From contig JBDXCG010000003.1 in assembly GCA_039980455.1 (NCBI GenBank), positions 1,178,001-1,242,000 of the forward strand: a DNA stretch of 64,000 bases. Reading direction: 5' to 3'. Each line of letters opens with the position of its first letter. Position 1 is the first letter of the stretch. This stretch comes from CALINF01 sp039980455 (lineage in GTDB: Bacteria > Pseudomonadota > Gammaproteobacteria > Pseudomonadales > Halieaceae). The translations under genes were made by a program, and so were the position numbers. The notes below the pieces were generated by a model, which searched no databases, was not told the origin of the DNA, and was given only the letters and a program-made list of their open reading frames with translations. Shown here piece after piece: positions 8,742-16,831 of the stretch.

Positions 8742-9431
8742 CTATTGTTGATCGACATTAGTTGTGTCGAGTGACGCAGTCACGATATATCGCTGCGGCG
8801 CATGCCCGACAAAATAAAATGGGTAACAAGTGACCAAGGTCACGGTTTGTTCTTCTGTGTCCTGCAGCAGATGCGTGTCGCTTATCTCTACGATCTGCAC
8901 GTTATTTATTATGAACTGCTTAGGCCCCTTCAGGGTTTGCAATTCTATTTTGTCGCCTACCTTAACATCTTTCAGCACGCGAAAGTATCCATCGCGATGA
9001 CCGGCTATACCAATGTTCCCAAGTTCGTGTGGATAGGCCATGCCATCAATCACACCCGCACCGCGATCCATTGTCAGGTCTGTGTCTGTCGAGTATACCG
9101 GCACTTTCAATCCAACCGAATCAACTTGTAACACGCCCAGCACCGGCGGCAGCTCCGCTTGCAAACTAGCCTCGTAGTCCGCAATACGACCCGGCGCCCA
9201 AAGCGTCATATCAGGCTGGCCGACTTCGTCCGATAGCCCTGTGTCGACTTCTTGGACAGCAGGTTCAGAAAAATCGAGACTCGCCATTTGTTCAAACTGC
9301 TCGATGTCGCCCTGTCGCTCGACCTCGCCCTGGGCCAGCTGCACTACAAAAAACACAGACAGCACGACGCCCGCGATGTAACTCATATACTCGACGGCAC
9401 GAATCAAATGTTTGCCAACTTGCTTCGGCAT
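8742..9431 (-). CDS. Class D sortase
   Basis: This is a membrane-anchored cysteine transpeptidase. An N-terminal helix (about residues 16-34) holds it in the inner membrane facing the periplasm. The catalytic triad is visible as His145 (GIAGHRDG), Cys202 (TLVTCYPF) and Arg214 (APQRYIV). TLVTCYPFYF with a QRYIV arginine is the class D pattern. Length is 229 residues. It is followed after 11 bases by a gene whose product has a sortase-type C-terminal signal. In Gram-negatives there is no thick wall, so the acceptor nucleophile and the final location of the product are unknown. Confidence 0.92.
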   Translation of the reverse strand: MPKQVGKHLIRAVEYMSYIAGVVLSVFFVVQLAQGEVERQGDIEQFEQMASLDFSEPAVQEVDTGLSDEVGQPDMTLWAPGRIADYEASLQAELPPVLGVLQVDSVGLKVPVYSTDTDLTMDRGAGVIDGMAYPHELGNIGIAGHRDGYFRVLKDVKVGDKIELQTLKGPKQFIINNVQIVEISDTHLLQDTEEQTVTLVTCYPFYFVGHAPQRYIVTASLDTTNVDQQ

Positions 9432-9490
9432 TACCCTACTTATTTTCCCCTGAGTCTTCAGTTTGCCAGCGTGAAATACGTCAGCGCTGC

Positions 9491-9539
9491 AAAAATTAGC
9501 ATCGAAGTGTAAAGCACTTGAGCGAAAATGCTAGTTTTT
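9491..9539. repeat. Nested inverted repeat between divergent genes
   Basis: The outer arms AAAAATTAGCAT (9491-9502) and ATGCTAGTTTTT (9528-9539) match at 11 of 12 positions. The inner arms AAGTG and CACTT (9505-9519) form a second hairpin. Both outer ends run into T-tracts when read outward, like a two-way terminator, yet the element lies upstream of both flanking genes. It could be an operator pair, an insulator or the end of a small RNA. Confidence 0.5.
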
Positions 9540-9594
9540 CTCTGATTTGTCAATACGTTGCAATAACCTTTAAGTGTCAGATCAACAATCTAAA

Positions 9595-9625
9595 TTGAAC
9601 ACTTTTTCACCACCTTGACTATAAT
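9595..9625 (+). promoter_or_regulatory. Candidate sigma-70 promoter for the SRPBCC-SDR gene
   Basis: A perfect TATAAT at 9620-9625 is preceded by TTGAAC at 9595-9600 with a 19-base gap, longer than ideal. Start of transcription would fall near 9632, about 50 bases before the ATG. Confidence 0.5.
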
Positions 9626-9680
9626 TTACTCAAAGTAAGTAGTGAACTGACAGACAAAGTCCGTCGTAACAAAGGCAACT

Positions 9681-11132
9681 ATGATCAACAATGACCCTAA
9701 AGCAATGATAGAGCTGCATGAAAAAATTGACGTCCCACGGCCTGTGCATGAGGCATTCGACTACGTCGCAGATTTTCGATCTACCACCGAGTGGGATGCA
9801 ACCGCCAGTTCGGCGAGCAAGCTAACGGCTGGGGCGATTGACGTTGGCACACGCTTTGATGTGAAGTGCGAGCTACCCGTGGGCGCTGTCACTCTGTGCT
9901 ATACAATCACGCGCCTCGTACCCAATCAAACCATCGAGTTACACGGCACATGTGCGCTGTTTGATGTAGACGATGTGATCCACTTCAGCGAGACACGCAG
10001 CGGCACACACATCGACTACCGCGCCAACTTTAAATTCCACAAAGCATTTAGCTCGGCAGAGAAGCTGGCTCAGTCAGGAATGGAGCGCATGGGCGAGGCA
10101 TCATTGCTCGGCTTAAAACGCGCTTTGGAGGATGACTTCCCCGTACCAGAGATTTCCACCGGCAACCGACGGGCAGACAGTATGGTTGTACCCGGCCTTG
10201 CACTATTCACTAAAGCTGGATTTCGCCGTGGCAGCCGCCGCTGGCAACCCATGTCCGCCTGGATGGGCGACAAACATGTTGTTATCACGGGTGCTAACTC
10301 CGGCCTGGGTTTGTCCGCGGCCCACAGACTCGCCGAGCTTGGGGCTGAGCTAACCCTGGTGATACGCAACGAGGACAGGGCCGCTTCACTGATTGATGAG
10401 CTGCGCAGAGAAACGGGCAACTCGCGCATCCACGTCGAGATCGCCGACTTGAGCCTCATGTCGGAAGTCGATCGACTTATCCAAAGAATGATACGCCGCG
10501 ACAAGCCCATCGACGTGTTGATTAATAATGCAGGTGCGCTTTTCAACCCGCGCGCCGTCACCACAGAAGGATTAGAACAAAGCTTTGCGCTGTTACTGCT
10601 AAGTCCCGTCCGGCTCACGCTGGGACTCAAACCATTACTGGCGCAAGCAGGTGCAGCACGCGTTATCAATGTAGTATCCGGAGGAATGTACAGTCAGAAA
10701 TTGAACGTTGATGAGCTTATTTGCCCTGAACAAGGCTATTCAGGCAGCGTGGCCTACGCAAAAGCCAAGCGCGCGCTTATGGTAACTACTGAAGAATGGG
10801 CCGAGGAATGGGCGAGCGATAACATCGTCGTTAATGCAATGCATCCTGGTTGGGCCAATACACCGGGAGTCGAAAACGCCCTACCCGGCTTCCACAAGCT
10901 TACGCGCCTCGTGCTGCGCTCTCCCGCAGAGGGAGCAGACACGATTAACTGGCTCGCGGTTGCAACCGAGGCAGGTAAAATTAGCGGTAAGCTATTTCTG
11001 GATAGAGAGCCACGAACGACTCACCTGATGTCCTCTACAATAGAAGACCACGCCGAGCGTGAAAAGCTAAGAGAGTTTTTGGCCGACTTCACGTTGGAGA
11101 GAATGCAGGAGATACCCCGCAAAGCCTCGTGA
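9681..11132 (+). CDS. SRPBCC (polyketide cyclase-like) and short-chain dehydrogenase fusion
   Basis: Two domains are joined in one 483-residue protein. Residues about 8-155 look like a START/SRPBCC domain that binds hydrophobic ligands (KIDVPRPVHEAFDYVADF, then the TIELHGTCALF strands). A short linker leads to a classical SDR from about residue 198. It has the cofactor motif TGANSGLG, INNAG, a serine in VVSGG and the YAKAK catalytic pair. The SDR part resembles the DHRS/retinol dehydrogenase group. The start ATG at 9681 has AAAGG nearby; a second ATG at 9705 is possible. Epoxide hydrolase and thioesterase genes follow on the same strand. The likely role is oxidation or reduction of a lipophilic alcohol or ketone, which is inference. 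Confidence 0.88.
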   Translation: MINNDPKAMIELHEKIDVPRPVHEAFDYVADFRSTTEWDATASSASKLTAGAIDVGTRFDVKCELPVGAVTLCYTITRLVPNQTIELHGTCALFDVDDVIHFSETRSGTHIDYRANFKFHKAFSSAEKLAQSGMERMGEASLLGLKRALEDDFPVPEISTGNRRADSMVVPGLALFTKAGFRRGSRRWQPMSAWMGDKHVVITGANSGLGLSAAHRLAELGAELTLVIRNEDRAASLIDELRRETGNSRIHVEIADLSLMSEVDRLIQRMIRRDKPIDVLINNAGALFNPRAVTTEGLEQSFALLLLSPVRLTLGLKPLLAQAGAARVINVVSGGMYSQKLNVDELICPEQGYSGSVAYAKAKRALMVTTEEWAEEWASDNIVVNAMHPGWANTPGVENALPGFHKLTRLVLRSPAEGADTINWLAVATEAGKISGKLFLDREPRTTHLMSSTIEDHAEREKLREFLADFTLERMQEIPRKAS

Positions 11133-11236
11133 TCCAATTACCGCGCGCCACTGTGAGCGCGCGGGAAGACACACCCTTGCAATAAACCTTTCGCATCGCT
11201 ACGGTATTTGCCCCGTTGATTAATAGAGCATTATCG

Positions 11237-12382
11237 ATGAGCGACACTATCCGACCGTTTACCGTCGACATTCCCGACGATGAGCTAGACCAGTTGCGTC
11301 AGCGCATCGCCCAAACACGCTGGCCTGAAAAAGAAACCGTCGACAATTGGGATCAAGGGGCTCCACTGTCATTCGTGCGCCCTCTTGCCCAATACTGGCA
11401 AGAGCAGTACGACTGGCGGCGCTGCGAAGCACTGCTGAATAGCTGGCCACAATTCAAAACGACGATCGATGGATTGGATATTCATTTCCTGCATTGTCGC
11501 AGCCCCCACCCGAATGCAATGCCATTATTGATCACGCATGGGTGGCCTGGCTCTATACTGGAATTTCGCCACGTAATCGCCGATCTGCTTGATCCCACAT
11601 TAAAGGGTGGCTCTCCCGACGATGCCTTCCATATCATTGCACCGTCGCTCCCCGGCTTCGCGTTTTCTGACAAGCCTTCTGCCACCGGCACGGGCATCGA
11701 GCGCATTGGGGAAATGTGGGCAACACTAATGCAACGGCTCGGCTACAGCCATTACGGCAGTCAAGGCGGCGACTGGGGCAGCGCGGTCAGCCAGACTGTT
11801 GCCATGGCTGACCCCGAGCACTGTATAGGGGTGCACATCAACATGGTGGTTGCTGCACCCGATAGTCTTGAAAACCTCACGCCAATGGAGGAGCGAGCGC
11901 TCTTGGGCGCACAGCACTACGCGCGATGGGATTCCGCGTACGCGAACCAGCAGGCGACACGGCCCCAAACCCTGAGCTACGGCCTGGCTGACTCGCCTGT
12001 TGGCCAGATGGCTTGGATCCTGGAGAAATTTCAGTCTTGGACAGACTCAGAAAAGAATGGAGAAAAGAACCCACTCAATATCCTCAGCAAGGATGAACTC
12101 TTAGATAATGTGATGTTGTACTGGCTCACAAACTCCGCTGCCAGCAGTGCACGTATTTACTGGGAGAGCTTTAACGACACTCACTTGGAGCCGCTGGAAA
12201 CACCAATTGGTTGTTCAATCTTTCCGACCGATATTTTCATGGCATCAAGGCGCTGGGCTGAAGTCCGACTCAAAAATATCGTGTACTGGAGTGAACTTAC
12301 AGAGGGCGGGCACTTTGCAGCGCTGGAGAAGCCAGAACTGTTCATCAATGAGGTGAGAGCCTGTTTCCGTGAAATTCGTTAG
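11237..12382 (+). CDS. Epoxide hydrolase (EHN plus alpha/beta hydrolase)
   Basis: The protein belongs to the microsomal/juvenile-hormone epoxide hydrolase family, which opens epoxides to diols. The N-terminal EHN domain starts RPFTVDIPDDELDQLRQRI. The alpha/beta core then shows the oxyanion motif HGWPGS, the nucleophilic aspartate in GGDWGS and the base histidine in GGHFAALEKPE. The ATG at 11237 is chosen because the EHN domain begins immediately after it. An in-frame TTG at 11216 is less likely. The protein is about 381 residues, usual for the family, with no signal peptide. It probably shares a transcript with the thioesterase gene 33 bases downstream. Confidence 0.93.
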   Translation: MSDTIRPFTVDIPDDELDQLRQRIAQTRWPEKETVDNWDQGAPLSFVRPLAQYWQEQYDWRRCEALLNSWPQFKTTIDGLDIHFLHCRSPHPNAMPLLITHGWPGSILEFRHVIADLLDPTLKGGSPDDAFHIIAPSLPGFAFSDKPSATGTGIERIGEMWATLMQRLGYSHYGSQGGDWGSAVSQTVAMADPEHCIGVHINMVVAAPDSLENLTPMEERALLGAQHYARWDSAYANQQATRPQTLSYGLADSPVGQMAWILEKFQSWTDSEKNGEKNPLNILSKDELLDNVMLYWLTNSAASSARIYWESFNDTHLEPLETPIGCSIFPTDIFMASRRWAEVRLKNIVYWSELTEGGHFAALEKPELFINEVRACFREIR

Positions 12383-12415
12383 CTGACACCCACCATAAGG
12401 GACCACTCCAACACT

Positions 12416-13081
12416 ATGAGCAATGATGACCACCCGATGTACGACGCGTTCGCCTCGGAAGAGATCACCCCACCCTACTCCGAGCATTGGGAAGCAAAGC
12501 GCCGCGTGGCGCAGGCACTGCGAGAACTGACGAATGTGTTGATGACCAGCACGCCGCCAACGCAGGACCTCAACCGAATCGCACAGCGCCTTGAGGAAGA
12601 AACGCAGGAATTTGCCAACACCGACAGGCTCTTCGGGTTAATCGAGTTCTGTAGAGATGGCAATCATGGCAGCTACGGTCAAGTGAACCACGAAATGAAT
12701 GGCGTGGGTGGCTGGAGCAATCCTTTGAATCCGGGCTTAAACCTCTGGCTGGATGACCATAAAGCCCATGGCACAGTGCGCTTTGGCTGGGCGTATGAGG
12801 GCCCACCTGGCCATGCACACGGAGGTTATATCGCAGCAGTACTTGATCAGTTTCTGGGTATGGCGCAGATAACCACCAAGCAATCCGGTATGACCGGGTC
12901 TCTCAAGATCAGCTATCACAGGCCAACGCCACTCAATACGGACTTAACACTCGAGGCCGAAACAACGATTTTGAGTGAGCGGAAAGTGCGGGTTATAGGT
13001 CGCATGCTCCTCGACGGCCAAGTTACTGCAGAGGGCGAAGGTCTGTTTATCCGGCCTAAAGGCGGCATGCTCAGAGAGTGA
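12416..13081 (+). CDS. Hotdog-fold thioesterase (PaaI/THEM4-like)
   Basis: This is an acyl-CoA thioesterase of the hotdog superfamily. The N-terminal 100 residues are a helical extension. The hotdog part follows, with the signature GPPGHAHGGYIAAVLDQFLG, where the histidine and downstream aspartate are the usual catalytic region. The SYHRPTPLNTDLTLEAE strands come next. At 221 residues it is longer than minimal PaaI (about 140) because of that extension, as in the THEM4/UPF0644 group. It follows the epoxide hydrolase gene in the same direction and converges with the next gene, 15 bases away. Confidence 0.85.
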   Translation: MSNDDHPMYDAFASEEITPPYSEHWEAKRRVAQALRELTNVLMTSTPPTQDLNRIAQRLEEETQEFANTDRLFGLIEFCRDGNHGSYGQVNHEMNGVGGWSNPLNPGLNLWLDDHKAHGTVRFGWAYEGPPGHAHGGYIAAVLDQFLGMAQITTKQSGMTGSLKISYHRPTPLNTDLTLEAETTILSERKVRVIGRMLLDGQVTAEGEGLFIRPKGGMLRE

Positions 13082-13096
13082 ATAGGTGAGCTAACT

Positions 13097-14845
13097 CTAG
13101 TCCTCTGGATCGCGATTCGTAATTAAATGACTGCTAAAGGGCCTGACTGCTAACGGGTCCTCGTCGTCCCAACCAGCGCTTGGTTCTCTGCGCAGTTTGG
13201 ATTCTCTGGGCTCTCTTTGCTCTCTACGTTCCCTTGGATCTTTCGGGTCTCGAGATTGCCTAGCGTCGAGCAGCAATTCATCCTCAACGTCTCCGAACGC
13301 TGAAGCCTCTAACACGCCTCTTTGCGGACCCAGAGCAGGCGGCGGCGCAGCTATTTTTGACGGGATAGGCGCATCGTCTCGATCCACCAATGATCGATGA
13401 TTAATATTGAATTCGCCGCTGTCCAGAGGGTGCGGTGCGGCTTCCTGGCTTTCTGACTCCGACGGAGACTTCGCTACAGTGGACTCGGGGCGGCTGGTCT
13501 CTGCAAACGCTCTATCTGTGCGAGCAACGTCCCAGTCCGAGGCGCCATGCAATGTTGGGCTCGGCGCAGAATCCGGACGCTCGGTCATCACCGGGGGCGC
13601 TGAAACACTGTGCGCTTCTTCCTCAGCGCCCAGAGCGACTCCCGACGTTTTCGCCTTAGCATTGTCCGCGGCAGGCTCGTCAACGCCCAATCGTGATTCA
13701 GGCGCTGTCCTACTCCTAGGCTGGCGCCGCTCCACGCCGCCCGGAGGATTGCGGCCGAAGTCACTGGCTTTGCCGATGAACTGAAGATCTGTCAGCAACG
13801 CGCTGTCCCGCGCTGCTGCAGTCAATCCTGGCTCGACCGACGAAACCGTGACTGTTGGCTCTAAAGACTCTGTCCGAGGCAAACCACTAGTCGGTGCGGG
13901 CATTGCACTACTCATACCCTGAGCCTGATCAGCAAGTGTTCCGCTAACCGTTATACCCTTATTAAATCGACGACCAGCCTCTGCGGAAAAACCTTGCGGC
14001 GGCGTTGCCATTTCGGATTGGACAACGGGATCTACTTGCTCTTGTGGGTTCACATCACTAATGGACGTTGGAGCACCGCCAGCGTTTGCGGCCTGCGCGA
14101 CGGGTAACGTGCGCTCTTCAGATTCCAGCACAGGTGGCAGCGCCTCACTGTCCCCTGCCAGCGCTCGTTGCTTAAGCAATTCGTTCGCACAGTCCGACCA
14201 ACGCCCAAAATGGGAAGACTCGGCGGGATCGGGCATACGATGTTTACGGAACTCTCTCTGCGCGTTCATGAAACGTTGTTTAACTGCGCGAAAGTGGAAT
14301 ATGTGGTCTTCTGTTTGCAGTGGCACAACATTAGAACCACCACGAATAATCAGCATCTGAGGCGGCAACTGCCCTTGCAGGCTATGAAGAAGGTCAGCCA
14401 AAAAGCACAGACGAAACGCGGCCTGCAAAGTTGTTTTTTCCTGCGTGCTACAAGGCACAAAGAGAAAGTCACCTAGTTCGGAAAAACCACTGGTTCGCAT
14501 CAGCAAATTCGCCGAGCCTGACAACGGTCCGAGCGCCAACTGACCATTGACGACGAAATCTACACCTTTGCGCATGGCAGCCAACGTATCAGCGCGGCGT
14601 TGTTGCTCCGGGGCATCCCAATCAACTAATGCGACATTTCTACCCTCAAGCCGCAGCGTGTCTGCAATATCATCCTGGCGCAGCACTGAATCCAGTGGAG
14701 CCGATGAATCAATATCAGCAGGTATGCCGTGGCTGGGGTTTTCGAGCGTCAGACGCTCCATGAACGAAGCGAATGGGGACTCCTTGAAGAGGACCAGGTC
14801 CTCCGAGGAGTAAGTTATGGCGTTATCGACACTATAGCGATACAT
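13097..14845 (-). CDS. RecB-like (TM0106-type) pseudo-nuclease with disordered tail
   Basis: The first 240 residues follow the layout of TM0106-type RecB-like nucleases: SSEDLVLFKESPFASFMERL at the start, TLAAMRKGVDFVVNGQLALGP, then LQAAFRLCFLADLLHSLQG and a FGRWSDCANELLK end. Where the family has a G-x-A-D-F strand and a D-T-K active site, this protein has SANLLMR and FVPCST. The metal ligands are therefore missing. Residues about 240-582 are low-complexity, rich in Ser, Pro, Glu and Arg, ending in RE/RR-rich repeats (RERREQREPRE). No helicase part is present. The family assignment is from memory of motifs and is moderate. The function is likely binding rather than cutting. Confidence 0.7.
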   Translation of the reverse strand: MYRYSVDNAITYSSEDLVLFKESPFASFMERLTLENPSHGIPADIDSSAPLDSVLRQDDIADTLRLEGRNVALVDWDAPEQQRRADTLAAMRKGVDFVVNGQLALGPLSGSANLLMRTSGFSELGDFLFVPCSTQEKTTLQAAFRLCFLADLLHSLQGQLPPQMLIIRGGSNVVPLQTEDHIFHFRAVKQRFMNAQREFRKHRMPDPAESSHFGRWSDCANELLKQRALAGDSEALPPVLESEERTLPVAQAANAGGAPTSISDVNPQEQVDPVVQSEMATPPQGFSAEAGRRFNKGITVSGTLADQAQGMSSAMPAPTSGLPRTESLEPTVTVSSVEPGLTAAARDSALLTDLQFIGKASDFGRNPPGGVERRQPRSRTAPESRLGVDEPAADNAKAKTSGVALGAEEEAHSVSAPPVMTERPDSAPSPTLHGASDWDVARTDRAFAETSRPESTVAKSPSESESQEAAPHPLDSGEFNINHRSLVDRDDAPIPSKIAAPPPALGPQRGVLEASAFGDVEDELLLDARQSRDPKDPRERREQREPRESKLRREPSAGWDDEDPLAVRPFSSHLITNRDPED

Positions 14846-15073
14846 GGATGACTGTTTGTTTTCCTCGACGTTGTAAACAGCACAAATCGAAAATCACGCT
14901 TGCCGTTTTTCTATTTATATCCACTTTGCTTGTGGCTTTCAACCACTCATTGCCCCCAGCGTCTAGAAGCTGAAAAATTCGTGACAACTGTCGCATTTTC
15001 GATGCCTCAGAATGAGGCAATACCGTACTGCAATGCTACCCAATCGGGCCAATGTGGGGCCCCGGACTCGCGC

Positions 15074-16783
15074 CTATTGTCGGCGATAGATCGTGACGCC
15101 ACCCACAACCGTGCGCTCTACCTTCAAGTCACGCATCGCCATTGGGTCACTGAGCGGGCTACCCGACAATACGACCAGATCGGCGTACTTGCCTGGCTCC
15201 AGCGAGCCGCGATTATCATCTTGAAATATCTGATAAGCCGCATCAATAGTCACAGCACGCAAAGCATCCATCACGTCGATACGCTGATCTTCACCCAGAG
15301 TGTCGCCCCCGTAGGTGATACGGTGAACGGAACTCCACACGGCCTGCAGTGGCAGCATGGGCGTTACGGGCGTATCCAGATGAGAACTGAACCGCACGTC
15401 GTAGTCTTGCGCCCACCGCGAGGGACTCATCACAGCAGCACGCTCGGGGCCCATAAAGATGTCGCGGTGTCGATCACCCCAGTACCAGGTATGCGCCGTA
15501 AAGAAACTGGGCGTTACACCTAGCGCTTTCATACGCGCCACCTGATCCTCACGCGCCATCTGGGAATGAATCAGTATCATCCGGGGATCTTCAACGGGAT
15601 ACACCTGCTGCGCTGCCTCGAAGGCATCCAGTATGTCTTCTATCGATTCATCACCATTGCCGTGAATCGCAAGGTGGTAGCCCGCTTTATGCAGCTTCTC
15701 GACCTTGTCAAACAGTACATCTCTGGGAATAGCCGGATAGCCACGATAGGTCTCATCCCCTTTGAACGGCTCGTGATAAGGGTGGCCCAAATAACCCGTG
15801 TAACCTTGAATACTGCCATCCGCAACCAGTTTGACAGGCCCCACTTCTACACGATCGCCTGAGTAGCTCGACGGATCAAACTCGCCATTAAGTAGGGTAT
15901 CTCCGAACTCAGTCTCAAACGGAAAAACCAGTAAGCGCATGGGTATGATGCCAAAGCGGCTGAACAACACCAAACCTTTGCCCAGCGCCGGAGAAATCCC
16001 CCCAGACTGCGCAGTGGTAACACCCACCTGGGCATATTCTTGAGCCGCCGACTTCATCATCGTGAAGATGTCGGAAAAGCCAAAGTCCATCATCGGAGTC
16101 CGTACCGGGTAGGTCGCGGTTTCTTCAAGCAGGCCAGTCAACTTGCCACTGGCGGGGTCTTTTACGATGACGCCTCCCTCGGGGTTGGGCGTACTTTCAT
16201 CAATGCCAGCCATTTCCAGCGCTAGACTGTTAGCGACAAGCATGTGTCCTGACACGTGAACGGCAGCCACTGGATGCTCTGTGGATACAGAGTCAAGTTC
16301 CTCTCGAGTTGGATGCCGCATCTCAGCCAACAGCGTATCGTCGTAGCCCCAGCCTGCCACCCACTCACCCGGCGCTCGCTTGGCAGCTTCTTCTCTCAAG
16401 CTATCAAGCACTTCTGCCATATTGACTTTGTCGCCGATGGGTGGACTGTTCAAGTCTGCCGAGATACTGGTAAGGCCAGAGCCTGGAAAATGCCCATGGG
16501 CATCAATAAATCCCGGCAGCAGCGTGCGCCCGTGCAAATCGATCACCTCAGTGGAGTCGGTAACGCCAGCCAAAATTTCATCTGAGCTACCCACTTTTTC
16601 AATCAGACCTGCTCGCACAGATATCGCTTCAGCAATCTGATTGTTTTCATCCATCGTCAGCACATCGCCGTTGATGTATACCTGATGCTGCGGTGGCGCC
16701 GGCGTGCGCGTCGCGATGTTAAACACAACGGCAATGCCCGCGAGTAAGGCAACAAGCACGAGTAGCGCGGTTTTCCAGGTCAT
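15074..16783 (-). CDS. Amidohydrolase, YtcJ-like (amidohydrolase_3), membrane anchored or exported
   Basis: Residues 5-25 are hydrophobic and act as a signal anchor or signal peptide. The metal-dependent amidohydrolase body has the first metal motif DAHGHF after LLPGFI. It also has VAAVHVSGHMLVANS, LAIHGNGDESI, ILIHSQMAR, a late FSSHLDTPV aspartate motif and the C-terminal GSLEPGKYADLVVLS typical of the family. It is 569 residues long, matching YtcJ-type proteins. AGGGG lies 6 bases before the ATG. Such enzymes hydrolyse amide or carbamate bonds; the substrate is unknown. It lies 48 bases downstream of two acyl-CoA dehydrogenase genes and may be in their operon. Confidence 0.88.
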   Translation of the reverse strand: MTWKTALLVLVALLAGIAVVFNIATRTPAPPQHQVYINGDVLTMDENNQIAEAISVRAGLIEKVGSSDEILAGVTDSTEVIDLHGRTLLPGFIDAHGHFPGSGLTSISADLNSPPIGDKVNMAEVLDSLREEAAKRAPGEWVAGWGYDDTLLAEMRHPTREELDSVSTEHPVAAVHVSGHMLVANSLALEMAGIDESTPNPEGGVIVKDPASGKLTGLLEETATYPVRTPMMDFGFSDIFTMMKSAAQEYAQVGVTTAQSGGISPALGKGLVLFSRFGIIPMRLLVFPFETEFGDTLLNGEFDPSSYSGDRVEVGPVKLVADGSIQGYTGYLGHPYHEPFKGDETYRGYPAIPRDVLFDKVEKLHKAGYHLAIHGNGDESIEDILDAFEAAQQVYPVEDPRMILIHSQMAREDQVARMKALGVTPSFFTAHTWYWGDRHRDIFMGPERAAVMSPSRWAQDYDVRFSSHLDTPVTPMLPLQAVWSSVHRITYGGDTLGEDQRIDVMDALRAVTIDAAYQIFQDDNRGSLEPGKYADLVVLSGSPLSDPMAMRDLKVERTVVGGVTIYRRQ

Positions 16784-16831
16784 CTTGAACCCCTTAAATG
16801 ATAAATTACGAACAGTGGAGCAATGAGCGCC

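Noticed and set aside
10070..10669. 199-residue frame opposite to the SRPBCC-SDR gene
   Set aside because: It overlaps a coding region with all SDR motifs, has a serine-rich antisense composition and no start signals.
13197..13784. Serine-rich frames opposite the disordered tail
   Set aside because: They are complements of Glu/Arg/Pro-rich codons in the real gene and have no start signals or domain.
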